Source: Telopea speciosissima (taxonomy: Eukaryota; Streptophyta; Magnoliopsida; Proteales; Proteaceae). Taken from it: a stretch of DNA of 64,000 nt. The position numbers were made by a program, and so were the translations under genes. Where the stretch lies: NCBI RefSeq assembly GCF_018873765.1, contig NC_057919.1, positions 66,830,984 through 66,894,983 on the forward strand, written 5' to 3'. This document shows, one piece after another, positions 9,937 to 23,300 of the stretch. The notes under the pieces were generated by a model. That model was given only the letters and a program-made list of their open reading frames with translations. It was not told the origin of the DNA and searched no databases. Position 1 is the stretch's first letter, and each line of letters opens with the position of its first letter.

Positions 9937-10200
9937 TGGGGTTGTAAACGGATCGGATTTGGTTTGGATAATATTATATCCGCATATACATCCGCATTCA
10001 ATTAGCTATCGGACAGATTCAGATAGTACTAAACGGATACGAACACAAATATGGATGTGATATTTTATCCGTTTATATGTAAATATAGTTTTTCGGATAG
10101 CTATAGCCTATCTGTATTCACATCCGTTTAGCTTTTGGACGGACACAAATAGTGTTAAATAGATACGAAAATGGATTTCGACTATTCATTTACACCCCTA
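9937..10200. mobile_element. hAT-type MITE ('TAGGGGTGTAAA' ends), first copy
   Basis: Ends ggggttgtaaacggatcgg and ttcatttacacccct are imperfect inverted repeats, and the inside is built from repeated 'cggatac', 'atccgttta' and 'tttggac' words. A second, better bounded copy lies at 29002-30187 with near-identical interior ('tagtttttcggatagctata'). There is no coding sequence. Confidence 0.6.
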
Positions 10201-12211
10201 CCTCTAGACACCAGTCGAAGCCCTCGGTCACATGATCGTTGCTAAATAAAAATTCGGTCCTTTCCATTTTTTACAGGTGATCTTGTGATTGGACTCTTAG
10301 GTCATTATCATATTTCTATCCTTTTTATCGAGGTTGAAACTACCCTCCCCTTGGCTCATTTGACCATATCGATCCCTATGACTGGTGAAGGCACACATGG
10401 TCCTATATGATATATAAAATAGTTATCAATATTACAGATCATGAATACTTTTGTATTTTAAAAGGATAAGTATAATTTTAATATGTTACGTAACAACATA
10501 TAATAAATTTAAGGACAAAGCATATCTGGTTGGGCCAATAATATAAACTTATCAGTATCATTCCAATAATCTACCATGTGGTCTATTGATAGATTTTTTT
10601 CCACTCATATTTCAAGTTTTTTATTAAACAAAATTTGTCAAATGGAAAAAATAGAACTTTGAAAAATCTAAGAATATGAAAGAATGTATTGTAATGATTG
10701 GTACTTAGACATGCATGGACACCGAAGAATGCATTAAGTGATCCGTACTTCGGCATGCATGGACATGGAGATTCATGCCAATATGTGGGGAGTATATGAT
10801 TGAATTTGAGTTTGTGACAACTGGCTTATTCAAAATGTCCTTCTATGAGGCCATGAAGTGATCTTTTTCCCTAAATATAGTAACTATTTAATTTCTTTTA
10901 AATTACCATATATTATGATTATTATTATTATATTTTCTTGATTAATATTTGGAATTATTGTTAACCAATATCTCAATGACAAAATCTCAGATGGATATTT
11001 GGCCTAGAATCCTCTACAAAATCTTGAACGTTTGATTGATCTTTATACATTGGTCTTCATAAAGTAGTACTAATTAGGTAATGAGGCATTTAATTGTTTT
11101 CAAAAGGCATCATAGAAATAGCTATGAAGGATTCCCCTTGATTCATTAGAGACACAGATTGATAATGAACTTTAAGGAAATAGATTATGAAGAGACACAC
11201 TTAACTTGAAAAGATGGATTAAAAAAGAAAGACAGGGAAGATAATGGATAAAGTCTAAAGTTATTCCTTTTTATATGGCAGCCTTTACACAGTAATCCCA
11301 CTAGCTAACTTGTCAATTATCTCTGTTTTTCTTACCTCAGCCCTTGTGAAACATTTTTTTTATTTTGATGTTACTCCAATGTATACTTAGAATTGGTAAA
11401 ACAAAAATCGAATCATTTAAATAAATGGCCAAATCATTTATAAATGGTTTCAATTTAAATCGATTTTATAAGGGGTTTTTTTTTTTTTAGAATTCAAACG
11501 GCTATTTTTCATTACATATCTTTTAATTTTATTTTTTTTTGAAATGAAAGTATGAAGTATGAACTAAATACTTATATGTTTTCTTTAAATAATAGTTTAT
11601 TTGTACCATTATATATTTATTAATTATCATTAATGCTTAATTGTTGTCATTATATTTTATTAATATTTGTTCGATTTAAACGGTCTCAATTTTAATATCA
11701 ACATTAAAACTAAATCATTTATTAAACATTTCAAGATTTTGATGTAAACAGTTCGGGATTCGATTTCGATAAATGATTTTGATTTGATTTTGACACCTTT
11801 GAATTTTTTAGAGAAAATAAGATTCGAAATTTTTTTTTTACCTAAAATAATATTTTATTTTGATACGGTCGATCTGATCTCGTTTAATAATATTTTTTAC
11901 TTAAAAAATCGCATCCATATCAAATCAGTCAATCTATATCAATCACATCAATGCTAATAAGGAGCGACCGATATGAAGGGTCCGATATAGATTCCTAATA
12001 AAGCTGTCGGTGTGAGTGTTTTTTTTTATGAATCTACCACAAATTTAATATGATGCGAGAAGTAAAGATCAAAATGGATCTTCACTTTGCTTTTACATCT
12101 GTTTGGGTTGATTAATCTAAGGTTTGACACTAACCATAAGATCAGAATCCCAATACCGGCATAGATATTCCTAAAAATTTGATGTTTAGGAATTCATTGG
12201 TATTCTCTATC
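10201..12211. other. AT-rich intergenic DNA
   Basis: Low-complexity AT-rich sequence with many poly-T runs. Around 11390-11800 there are words such as 'ttttgacacctttg' and 'aatcgaatcatttaaat' like those of decayed 'TGTCAA' hAT MITEs. No gene seen. Confidence 0.45.
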
Positions 12212-12383
12212 GAACCCCAAATTATCTCCTCCTGTTCCTTGTTCGGTGTAGATCCTTGTTCCCCAATGCCTCTACTAAGAGGGAGTGGATCCCACCCAAG
12301 CAGGGGTGGAATGATCATTGCACCCCCTTGTTAGGGGTATTGGGGAATTGGGTTGGGCAGGGAAATGGAGGGGATAAAGATTC
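12212..12383. mobile_element. Hairpin MITE (TSD not clear)
   Basis: Near-palindrome: 'ttgttccccaatgcctctac' faces 'aggggtattggggaattggg', and the ends gaaccccaaattatctcctcc and ggaggggataaagattc form the family TIR. The core 'gtggatcccacccaagcagg' shows the usual loop region. Confidence 0.7.
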
Positions 12384-12920
12384 ATCCATGCGTCCATGCA
12401 TAGAATGACTTAAGTGACAACTTAAGGTTTTATTTATTTATTTATTTATTTTTTTAAGATATCTTAATTATGTATTTCAAATTTATTTGTAAAGTAAATG
12501 AGAAAGAGAATACTACCTGGGTGCATGCGATATGCTGTCCTACACCCAAACACAGGATAGTCAAAATGACCCCATGTTCTTAGGAAACTCCGCCTTTCCA
12601 TGGGGGTTGTTGCTGTCATTTTCTCTGCTCCTATGTCTAGGTGCAGGGCACTTCATTCACTGAATGCGCCCAAATAGCATTTTTTTCTCCCAAAAAAGAT
12701 ATAAAAAAACGTGGATTGACTTTTCTTTCATCTAATAGAAGAGAGAAAATCTTTTTAGTCAAGGGATTTAACGTATTTCAGACCTTTAGGTGGTAAGAGT
12801 TAATGATGAGACTTGCTAATCCAAGAGTCCAATTATTAGCATCAAATTACCTTGAATAAGGAGATTTTCTCTTCACCTTAGGTGTTGAATAACTTGTGCC
12901 TAAAACATTGGTTTATTTGT
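12384..12920. other. Intergenic; inverted 'contains cacccaggtg-like' remnant
   Basis: 12515-12690 holds inverted words (gtgcatgcgatatgctgtcc ... aggtgcagggcacttcattc) suggesting another decayed foldback element. The borders are unclear. No gene. Confidence 0.35.
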
Positions 12921-13509
12921 AAGAGTGTCAATTTAAACCAGAATCAAAACTGATCATTTAAAATCGAATTGATAATTCAGTTTGATTTTAGTTTTAAGAC
13001 GTGAAATTTCATTCAATTTGGTTTTAGACTTAAAAAATTTTGATTTTACTCAACCAAATATCATGTAAACCATATAAACCGAACCGAATAACATGTAAAC
13101 CATATATACCAAACCTAAATCATAGTAAATTTTGTAATCATATGTCCTTATTGAGTTGTGTGAAATTATCTACAATTGATTTTTTTATTTTTTTTGTCAT
13201 TGAATTGGGTAAAAAGTTGAAAAATATCAAATTTGACATCGTGGGATGAGACTGTATTCATGAGGTTGTAATTTATTTCTTAACTTTATTTATTTCAGCA
13301 TCTTATATCCACTTAAATCGAATTTGAACCAAATTATCAAAATCATTCACTAAACGAATGAAACCAAATAAAAAAACCGAGTAAAATCGAAACCAAATAA
13401 AAACCGAATAAAATCAAATCGTTGTTTCAATTTTAGTTTATATATATTGTATCCTAAACTAAATCAAAACCCATCAAAAAAATTGAAACATAACCAATTG
13501 ACACCCCTT
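12921..13509. mobile_element. Non-autonomous hAT-like element ('AAGGGGTGTCAA' ends)
   Basis: Left end aagagtgtcaatttaaacc and right end aaccaattgacacccctt are inverted repeats. Inside are repeated 'aaaccgaat', 'aaatcgaa' words typical of such MITEs. It has no transposase ORF and no clear 8-bp duplication. Confidence 0.5.
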
Positions 13510-13644
13510 GTTACTGAAACCAGCTTTCAAAAATATTAGTTTTTAACTTTTTATTGCAAGGGTTCTAACAACAAAAAAGCTTTTTATTGCAAGGGTAGCT
13601 TATGAAGTGATAATACCTTTCAATAAAGGGGCTCTGCTTACTAT

Positions 13645-13744
13645 GCTGTAGCGCAGGCTGTGCCCAGGCACATAGGGGTGGACGCAATGACCACCGTGTC
13701 CCCGTGAGTGACAAACCCATGTGTCTGGACGTATCCTGCGACAC
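13645..13744. mobile_element. Decayed hairpin MITE
   Basis: Arms gcgcaggctgtgcccaggca and the reverse complement of tgtctggacgtatcctgcga pair imperfectly. The core 'gcaatgaccaccgtgtcccc' matches the hairpin family core. Outer ends are not resolved. Confidence 0.55.
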
Positions 13745-15254
13745 AAAAAACATTCTCCCTATCTTCCAAGATTCTTCGGAGACTTTGGGCTCATCCCATC
13801 CACTAGCTTTGCCTCTTTAATATTTGAAAAGGCGCAAGACAACAACCCTAGCTTCAGGATAAACTAGATTTTCATGAATTTTTAGTAAGTTACATCATGT
13901 CTACCTCACAGATTGCCTTACAAAACTACAGATGTCGTGCCGAGTTTACTAAAGTCCAAGATAATTTCAGCTAACATTATCTTACTTAGGCTAATACTAA
14001 TATCTAATTGATTAAATTATTGGATTTTTCTTATTTTTTTAGATAATGAAAGCACATCTTTAATCCCGGCCCAAATGGGACCACAATGAGACCAAACCAA
14101 ATTGTGATTGTGATGCTTTAATTATCTTCAAGATTATATATTATTGATGACTCTATTATTCAATGTGTTTGATCATTGATGTTTGTTAACAATTAAATTA
14201 TTAGTTTTATTAAAGTGGTTCATTTCATTATGCCACATGGAATGATATGTGGTTCTTTTCATTATATATGTTTTAGATCAGGCACATGTCAAATTTTAGA
14301 GTCTAATTCAATCGAATTTCTTGTTGTGTATTGATATGTATATCCATGCACACTTACAGTATTTCGACCGCTCATGTACAATCTCCCATAATCCTGATTT
14401 TAAAATCTCTATTTTGTAATATAGAAAACTCTCTTTGATTTAAAATTTTACATGTGAGTATGAGACCTTAGGATCTATTTGTCCACATAAATTTTTTTTT
14501 TGGTAATTCTTGTCCACAAAAATTTAAATCTCATCAGGTCTGTCATGTGACAAATATTTGGACTGAAAAATATGAAATAGATATCGTTTTTTACACGATG
14601 GTAGAAGAACCATTTCTTCCGAAGTCCACCACTTACTTTGAATCATGCATATCAAGGGTTTTTATTGCCTATATTAGATAGATAATATACCAATGGATTA
14701 ATCACTCGTCACAGTTTATAATGTCATTTAAATCATATGACTTACTATGTAATAGACCTTTATCAGATAATTTGGATCAATAATTAAATTGGCCAAATTT
14801 AAGTTTTCAGTACTCATTTTGAAGCTTTATATTGTCATTTGAAAAATTCCAGAAGGTCGGTCACTAAACTAAACTGTCACATGACATAAATTTTTTTTTT
14901 TATATTTTAATACTTTGTGAAGAAAATGTTAACCACACCCCTAATATAATATGTTTAACAAAACACACTCAAATACGACTCTCCAACCATATCTAAGATT
15001 TTGAAAAGCTACAATTAATACAATATACGTGCAGAGATTACTCACGACATAAGAATGAGCAATCACATCAATAAGAGGGTGAGAGACAAATTCATTTAAT
15101 AGGGAGCCCACATTTTATCTGAGAATAAAAATCCTCACTCTAATGTTATCGGGATTTTCTTTATAAAATATTAAAAACAGCTGAGTTGCCTTTGGTATTA
15201 GATTGATTATTAATTAATTTTTATAATATGATTTTTATGCACTAAGAGCCGGCA
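13745..15254. other. AT-rich intergenic DNA
   Basis: About 1.5 kb of AT-rich sequence without long frames, splice-flanked exons or recognisable repeats. I see nothing to annotate. Confidence 0.5.
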
Positions 15255-15473
15255 AAGTGACCTACCCACCATGGATTATGTTGGCCACCATCAGCCTCCA
15301 AATTGATTATAATGCTTTGTGCAATAGTAAAACCATGGCCTCCTCTAGGAATTGTGAAAGGATGTTTCAACTTCAATTTTCAATACGAGTAAACTAGAAG
15401 AACTTTTTAGCTTTATAGATAAAGGTACAAATTTCTTTTTGAGTCCAATTTGGTCCAATATGGAAAGCAATAA

Positions 15474-15663
15474 GGATCGTGATCCTCTATGGTGTACTGT
15501 CCATAGTGGTTTGAGTGGTGTATAAATAAGACAAGATGCAATGACCGCCTTACCCTCACTCGGGCAAAGCGATTGGGTAGGGGTAAGGCGATCATTGCAC
15601 CACGCCCTGTTTGTCCGCTACTCAAGCCGCTACAGGCAGGCATGCCGTAGAAGATCTGGATTG
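15474..15663. mobile_element. Hairpin MITE, 9-bp TSD, empty site known
   Basis: A 190 bp foldback with perfect TSD aagcaataa (15465-15473 and 15664-15672). The core gcaatgaccgccttaccctc pairs with gggtaaggcgatcattgc. Ends are ggatcgtgatcctctatgg and ccgtagaagatctggattg. The equivalent position in tandem unit 2 (near 17160) lacks it. Confidence 0.9.
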
Positions 15664-16301
15664 AAGCAATAAACATGTCAAAAACAAATTTTCTACCTCT
15701 CAAAGTCTTGAAAGCAGCCAGCCACCTTAGACATTAATTGGCCATATTCAAATGGGTTTTTTGCTAGTCTAGCTAATAACAAGGATTACAAGGTCAACTG
15801 ACCCATCTATTTGAATGAGGAGATTTAAGTTGCATTTGGTATATATTCTTAGAATGTATTTTAGGTTTATAATGTATTTTAAGAAATCATATCAAATAAC
15901 TTATATTTGATCCTAAACATCTGGACCCACTATTTAGTTGAGGCATATTTATCAACTCATCTTTCCAATTTTAGGCACCTAGTTTGCTGTTCCCATCAAT
16001 CCAATTTTATCCCTATGCCCTCCTAAGGATCTCAACATTAAATTGTGGCTAAATAGAATGAATTATTCAATATACATTGAAAACTTTTGAAATCATGTAA
16101 CGGACTTTTTGAAATTAAGACGATGTTTGGTATGATCATATTTTGGGACGTATTATTGACCTAGGAAGCATTCCAAGAATGATACATATATGAATTATAA
16201 TTTAAAATTTATCTAAGAGCGGCAACTTTGTTTGAAAATGTGAAACTATTAATGATAGAAAGAAAAAACACTATACATGAATGAGTTATAGGCTAACTAA
16301 A

Positions 16302-16736
16302 TGTTATTGGTGAAGCCTGATTTTGGTCCAGAATGTGTGGTTGAGATCTTTGGAGGACCATTTCGGTCTCGAAACAATCTCGGATTACCAAAAATAGCGT
16401 ACATCATTGCCGAGGGCAATGTGTTGTGTTGGGCTCATCGAGATCTTCGAAATGGTATATTTTAGAATATATGTTATATTTTTGTCCGACCCTATCCAGT
16501 TTGATAATTTCTGGGTTCAGGGGGTAGTTCTGTACTTCCTTGGATTAGGGCTTCTCTATATAATGTTCTTATCTCTGAGATGACTGTAAGAGTGATTTTG
16601 TAACATTTTCAGAGAATAGTGAAATTCGTTCTGTTACTTGGCCGTAGATGTAGTTTCCATTTTGAGAGTGAACCCGTAAATCCTGTGTGTTTGTGTGTGC
16701 TTGTTCTTCTCTAAGAGGGCGTCGTTTTTCTTAACA
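16302..16736. mobile_element. Solo LTR (~435 bp)
   Basis: Begins tgttattggtgaagcc and ends gtttttcttaaca (TGTTA/TAACA inverted ends). It contains a TATA-like 'ctctatataatg' and a terminal stretch typical of copia LTRs. The flanks ctaaa/gtaaa are a one-mismatch 5-bp duplication. It is absent from tandem unit 2. Confidence 0.75.
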
Positions 16737-17522
16737 GTAAAAGGCTCTCTATCCATCCATCCAATGTTCATACAAAAAAACTAAAGATTAGTCCATGAGT
16801 TCACTGGTCAGAAATCTATGCCTCAACTAGACATACTATCAACTAGACCTTGGTTGGCATCAATTTGTAATTTATTAAATAAGATAGAAAACAAAATAAT
16901 AAAGAAATCCATCACTATTAGATTATAAAGAAGTGCAACTAGCACAACTATACACTTACCCACTATGGATTATGCTGGCCGCCATCAACCTGCAATTAGA
17001 TTTTAATTGTTTGGGCGATAGGAAAACCATGGCCTCCTCTAGGAACTGTGAAAGGATATTTCAACTTCAATTTTCAATATGGATAAACTAGAACAGCTTT
17101 TGAGCTCTAAAGATAAAGATGTAGCTTTTTTTGAGTCCAACTTGGTCCAACATGGAAAGCAAAAATGCGTACTTTTTAAAAACAAATTTTCTACCTCTCG
17201 ACTATTGCAAGCAGCCAGCACCTTAGACACTGACCATATTCAGATGGATTTCGTTAGTCTAGTTAGCTAATATCAGGGATTACAAGGTCAATTGACCCAT
17301 CTGATTTGAATGAGGAGATCTAGGCTGCGTTTGGTATGCATTTTTGGATCAATAATGCATTAATTTCAAGAAATTATATCAAACGTAACTTTGGATTTTC
17401 ACCCATGACCTTAAAGATCCACTATTTATTTAGTTTATATATTTGTCATCTCAACTTTTCAACGTCAACATCTTGTGGGTCCTGGGCACTCCAACTCCTG
17501 AAGATCTGAACTCTAAATCATG

Positions 17523-17745
17523 TCGATCCAGGGCTTGTCCTGGCGGTTCGCTACTCCCTTGGGAGAACTGCGTCAGGCGCTTGATCGGTGGTTCAAGTCT
17601 CCATAGCGACACCTAGTCCACATTTAATTGCTTTCCAAGAAGTGGATCCTTTGGGTACCATATTTGACCCCTTGTGGGTCCCCTCATTGCCTCCTTGTGG
17701 GGTCCTGTTGAGGTTGATGGTAGGTGGGCCCTTGAATTGCACCCC

Positions 17746-17770
<25 letters not shown>
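17523..17770 (+). mobile_element. tRNA-derived SINE with poly-A tail
   Basis: About 248 bp ending in a pure A tract (about 17743-17770) and flanked by a perfect 14-bp TSD aactctaaatcatg (17509-17522 and 17771-17784). The head has a tRNA-like region, and the pol III B-box-like ggttcaagtctcc is at about 17590. The homologous place in tandem unit 1 (near 16035) is the empty site. No protein is encoded. Confidence 0.85.
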
Positions 17771-17776
<6 letters not shown>

Positions 17777-18307
17777 AAATCATGGTTAAATAAAATGAAC
17801 TATATAACTCTACTTTGAAAACAATTGAAATCATATAGTGGACTTTTTGAAATTAGGGTGGCGTTTGATATGATTTCTTTTGAATGCATTATCGATCTAG
17901 CATGCATTCCAAGTATCCAAACCAAATGTAGCACTAGAGTTTGACTAGATTTTACTTTAAATTGTTTCTACCAAAAAAAAAAAAAAAAACTTTAAATTGT
18001 TAGTTCTAATCTTTTAAAAAAACTTTAATTTATATTGTATTTTTATTAAATCTAATAATGATGCATATAGTTTAAAATTTATCCAAAAGAGATAACGTTG
18101 TTCTTCGAAGAATGTGAAACTATTAACAATACAAAAGAAAAATCGTATACATGATAGGGTATAGTGTTATACGGTAAAAATGTGTTACTACCACACATTC
18201 CCTAACTAAGGACTCTCTATCCATCTTTGTTCAGAACAAACTAAAGATTAGTCCACAATTTCACTGTATAAATATCTATACTTCAACTAGACATACTATC
18301 AACTACA

Positions 18308-18422
18308 TATAAAAATTCTTTGTTGTAATACAGGGTGTGCGATGCATATTGGCACACGTGGCCTCTGCTGTGCCATAGAATGTGCACCACACACCCTGTA
18401 GTACAATAGAGGATCCGGATTC
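18308..18422. mobile_element. Short hairpin MITE, 10-bp TSD
   Basis: A 115 bp foldback with perfect TSD atcaactaca (18298-18307 and 18423-18432). The arms attgtactacagggtgtg-type pair with cacaccctgtagtacaat. It has the family right end agaggatccggattc. The homologous site in unit 1 (about 16850) is uninterrupted. Confidence 0.85.
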
Positions 18423-18520
18423 ATCAACTACACCTTGGTTGGCATCAATTTTTAAGTTATTAAATTATAAAGTAATCCATCACTATTAGTTTATGAAAGA
18501 AGTCCAACAAGTACAACTAT

Positions 18521-19343
18521 ACATATTAATTTACAATTCTTGCTTAATTTTTTAAATCCATCCACTCTTGTTTTTGTTGATACCAACTAATTGTTTTTTT
18601 TTTTTTTTTAAATTAAACATAAAAGTTGGGGGAGGGTTCTTTGTCAATCATAATTGCTAAAAATTGCCAAAAGGCATCTTTAAAAAATACTCAATTTTGG
18701 TACATGTTTTCCACAACATTATCTAAGTACGAGTGATGATAGACAATTTGCTTTCTCCATGTGTTCTTACTGTGGTTCTATATTTGTTCGAAAAAGTTAA
18801 TTCTTTATGGGCCTATATACACAGCTAGGCCCATTCAAGGTTTTAAAAAAGGGAAAGCCTCATACATAGGAATGCAATTGGGCCAGGCTGGTTTTGAAAC
18901 CCATGTCCAAGGGTTCAGCCCAAGCCTGGCCCAACTAGGTTGACTCTATTTTTGTCATTTGCATGTTATTGTGTACACAGTAAAAGGGAAAAATAAATAT
19001 TTATATATTTAATATATTAAATTAATAATATATGATACTTAACCTTTTTTTTTTTTTTTTGATAGAAATATATGATACTTAACCTATGGCCTTTATTTTG
19101 CAAATATACATAGGGGTGGGCCAGGCCCGGCCCAATTAAGCACTCCCTTGCCCAGTTTAAAATCTTAAGACGGGCTTTGGGTGGGCTAGATCTCGTTGGT
19201 CCAGAAGACCTGAGCTTAGACCCGGCCAGCCCTATCCTAGGCCTGAAAATCCCAACCTTGGTCCAATCAGGAATGAAAAAACCCAACTAAGCCCTTACTT
19301 CAACAGATACGTTCTGCAAAGTAAGCAAGTTGATTTCTTCACT
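18521..19343. other. Intergenic with decayed GGCC-rich MITEs
   Basis: 18820-18940 folds back (ttgggccaggctgg with caagcctggcccaac), and 19115-19290 contains similar ggcccggcccaattaag words. These resemble small MITEs with uncertain borders. No gene. Confidence 0.4.
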
Positions 19344-19700
19344 CACTCTTTCTTGATTAAAAGTCAAATTCAATTCATTTTATGGCACGCCTACGCATCT
19401 TTAACTCGCGCCATCAATGTCAAAAAAATTGGTGGAAACACCTTTCCCATTCTAATCCAAAGGATTAGTTGCCTTTAGATGTAGAGATTCTTTCTTCACC
19501 GAGTACCAAGGCATTGGAAAAAACCCACTCTTTCTTGATTAAAAATCAGATTCAATTCATTTTATGGCACGCCTGCGCATCTTTAACTCACGCCATCAAT
19601 GTCAAAAAAAATTGATGGAAACACCTTTCCTGTGCTAATCCAAAGAATATATGTTTTTAGATGTAGAGATTCCTTCTTCATCACAGGTATACAGAAACTT
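19344..19700. repeat. Two-copy direct repeat, period 182 bp
   Basis: cactctttcttgattaaa, attttatggcacgcct and gccatcaatgtcaaaaaaa occur in order at 19344 and again at 19526. The two copies differ at scattered bases. No coding content is apparent. Confidence 0.85.
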
Positions 19701-20305
19701 GGTTCTGTTCCAATATGAATTCTAAAAAATCTCAATTTTATAACACTCTACGGAAGTACAACTCTAGGGTTTTTCCTCTAGTCGTGGTAGAAAGAGATTC
19801 ACATCTCATAAACCCCTGCTGCCCAACATAACATACGGGCAGAATATGGGATTGATCTGAGTCACCACTAAACTGTTACTAATTACCATATTCTCATTTG
19901 CGCCCCCTATGGGAAGATAAAGATCCTCAGATCGGGTGTAACCTAAGAAAATCTGGAAGGTGAGGTTTTCGATACCTCGAAGCAGCTTGAATCGGAACAG
20001 AATCGGAATTGGAATCGGGCTCGATCAATTCCAATTCGAATAAGCCGATTCGCCACCGGTTATAATTTATTTGCATCCTCTCAAAGCCAATAGCCGTTGG
20101 TCGCCCTGCTGAAACCTGAAACACTCGCCGCACTATACCGCTAAAGAGTTGGGAGGCTAGTAGGAACTGAGAGTTGAGTTGGGAAGGAAGTAGGAACTGC
20201 AGGGCTTGGTGGGAACTCGATAAACTTTATTAAGAGGGGAGAGAGAGTCTCAGATTTCAGATTTATTAACGCTCAGACTCAAACTCACACAACAAATCGA
20301 TCAGA

Positions 20306-23300
20306 ATGAGTACTATGAAATTTTGTCGAGAATGGTAAGCCACATTTCCTTTCCTTTCCCTTTCCCATTCATACCTGCATCCATTCCGGTATGCATAATG
20401 CGTATGTATTCATCCATAATTCTTCACCTTTGGATTGGGGAATTACAGTTAATCTCTTTCTTTCTGTCTTCTTCTTCTTTATTGACATTACTATTATTAG
20501 TATTGGTATTCTTGTGATTGATTTGATATCTCTTATCAGCAACAACATTCTCTACCCAAAGGAAGACAAGGATCAGAAGATCCTCCTTTACGCTTGTCGA
20601 AACTGCGATCACCAGGTTCCAATCTTTCTCTTTTCCATGTTATAGCTTTTCTTTTCTTAACTCCCCACCTTCTGCTGAAAACATAAAATCGGATGATATT
20701 TCTGCTTTGATTGGCCGAGGCATTAATTTACTTGCGCGGGTTTTTAACGGAATTAGGGTTTCCTTCTGTAATCTTTTCTCTACTCCATACTTTCCTTTTC
20801 CCCTTGCTTCGGGAGTTGTAGAGAACCCTAATTACTGTAGTATCTTTGCCAGAGGCGTGCCTGCCACAAAATTAGTTACTTTACTTAATAATATTTGATA
20901 GTGAGTCTGCCTGGATTTATTTAGTTGCCCCACTATGCTAGTAAAACAAATAGGCTTGGAAAGAGAATAGTTTACTGGGAAGCATGTTTTGCAATAGTTA
21001 TCAGTATGCCCTCAATGTTTTTACTCAGTTGTGGGGCAAAATGAAGAGTCTGAAAAAGGAATCAACCCCCCCTTTTCTTCTTTGAATTGTGCAGGAGGTT
21101 GCTGATAACAATTGTGTGTATAGAAATGAGATACATCACTCTGTTGGTGAGCGCACTCAAGTCTTGCAGGATGTAGCTGCTGATCCAACTCTACCTCGAA
21201 CTAAATCTGTTCGATGTACTCAGTGCAACCATGGAGAAGCTGTGTTCTTCCAGGTGATTTTGAACTTCCTATATCCTAAAACAGGATTTTTTTTTTTTTG
21301 TTTTGTTTCGATTACCAATTGATTGATTGGATAACTCACCTCAACTAATTTGATTTATTTTTTAAGAGGGGGGGGGGGGGGTCGGGGGGGAACCAATGTG
21401 AGGAAAAATATCTTCCTTTACAAACTTAAAGACCTAGTATTATAGAGGTTTGGAAATAACTTGCAAACCAGTACTACACTTGGACTCCAAGTAAGATCAA
21501 GTGTCGGGCTTGAAGGGATGATGTCTTGCTGCAAGTCTGCTGTAATTTAGATGGACAGAAGTGAAGTTATGGGGGTGGAATGAAAATAGAAGGTTTCAGC
21601 CTGTGGAATGGGGTGGAAGTGAGGATAGAGTGGAGGGAATGAATGGGGGATGGTGTGCTTCAAAACCCATCAGATTGTGATGTATGGTTGTAAAGTTATG
21701 AGGCTCTGAAGTTGCAGCAACAATCAACTTGGAGGACAGGAGCAGTCTTCAATCAAATGGAAGTAGCAGCAGCAACAGCTTTGTATATGCTTGGAGAATA
21801 GCAGCAGCCTTCGATGGATCTTCACAGTCCTTGTGTTAATCACAGGGTAGCAGCAACACAACAGGGGATCGATTGCAGTGGAGGAGAAGATAGAAGAGAA
21901 GGGGGTAGCCGAATGGCTCTCTCAGCCTGGGTCCCTCACAGCTATCCCAGCTATTGAAACAAGAAGGTTCTCCTATACTTCGCTGGCAAGCTTGGCCAGA
22001 AAATTCTATTCTCAAAAATTGTGTTCGTTCCTTACAATAAGAGGCCTATTAATAGCTTAGGCAAGCTTACAATAAAAATAGAAACTACTACATCCTAACT
22101 AAAATAGAAGGTAACTAAAATTAGAAACTGTTAGGCTTTGTAATTTAGCTACATGCAACAAAATTAGAAACTAATAAATATAGTAACTACTAAAGTGCAC
22201 CAATCCTAGTTGACTGGTCAAAGGAGGATCTATCAAAACGTGGGGCATCTTTGGTCCCTGTTTGGCTGGCTCGAGTTGGTCCTGCTGGGCGTGATCGAGC
22301 TGGTCCAGTTCTGGCCCAAAAAAGGAACTGGTTCAATGGGTCTTTTGCTTCTTCCTCTAGCTAGAATCTACATCAAAAGTTCTATAGGATTGTTGTACCG
22401 ACTATGATGTATGAGGCAAAATATTGGGTAGTTAAGAAATGTCATATTGAAAAGCTATGTGTGACTGAGATGAGGATGTTAAGATGGGTGTGCGGAAAAA
22501 GTAGGAAGAAATGAACGTATTAGAGCTGACTTGGGAGTTGCCCCAATCAATGACAAGCTCCGAGAGTAATGTAGATCATAGTTGTCACGGCGTCTAGGCA
22601 ACCCAAGGCGTTGGAGAGGGTAAAAAATCAAGTCGACACCAATTAGGTGAACAAAGCGTCCAAGGCGCCAAGTTGACTGAGGCTCCTGCATGCCTAGGCG
22701 ACGCCTTGACAACTATGATGTTGATCGAAATATGAAGAAAAAGAAGCCAAAACACTGTTCATGTTACTGTTCATGTGAACAGTGTCACAACTCCTTATTT
22801 TGCCTTGGTGAGAAAATTATTAGAAGATTCTGTGGGGCCCAAGATCAGATTGTACGGTGCTTTATGCGCGGGGATTTAAAAGTTTAGTTTAGTTTCTAAT
22901 TTCCGATTTAGAAAATAGGTTTAAGTTTCTATTTTATAATTTCTATTTTGAACCTTTCAACTTAGAGTTTCTATTTTAGTTTCATTACTTGTACCCAAGT
23001 CTCAGCCTTATAAGGGACTTTCTAATTTTTAGTTTCTATTTTGAAGCTCAATCCTTGGGCCTTTACATATTGTAACCTGCCCATAGAGGCACCCAACGAT
23101 TTGAATAGTTGAATGAAAAAAAAATTGCTTTGAAGCAAAAGATTCTCTTGTCCAATGGCTGACATGAAGGGCTGGGAGGCCTGGCTGAGAGAGCCAAACT
23201 CCTAGGGCTAATAGGAGCCTGGCTGTGAGAGCTGAATCCTCCTATTCCTTTCCCTCTTCTTCTCCTATCTTCTCTTCTTGCCCACTCAATTCCCTTAACC

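Larger units (their letters stand above)
15255..16950. repeat. Tandem duplication, unit 1
   Basis: Unit 1 aligns by eye with 16951-18520. Shared landmarks include ccatggcctcctctagga, aattttctacctctc, gattacaaggtcaa, ttttgaaatta and catactatcaacta in the same order. Unit 1 carries a hairpin MITE and a solo LTR that unit 2 lacks. Neither unit has a recognisable gene. Confidence 0.8.
16951..18520. repeat. Tandem duplication, unit 2
   Basis: Second copy of the unit beginning at 15255. It carries a SINE and a small hairpin element that unit 1 lacks, so those insertions postdate the duplication, or the others were lost. Confidence 0.8.
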
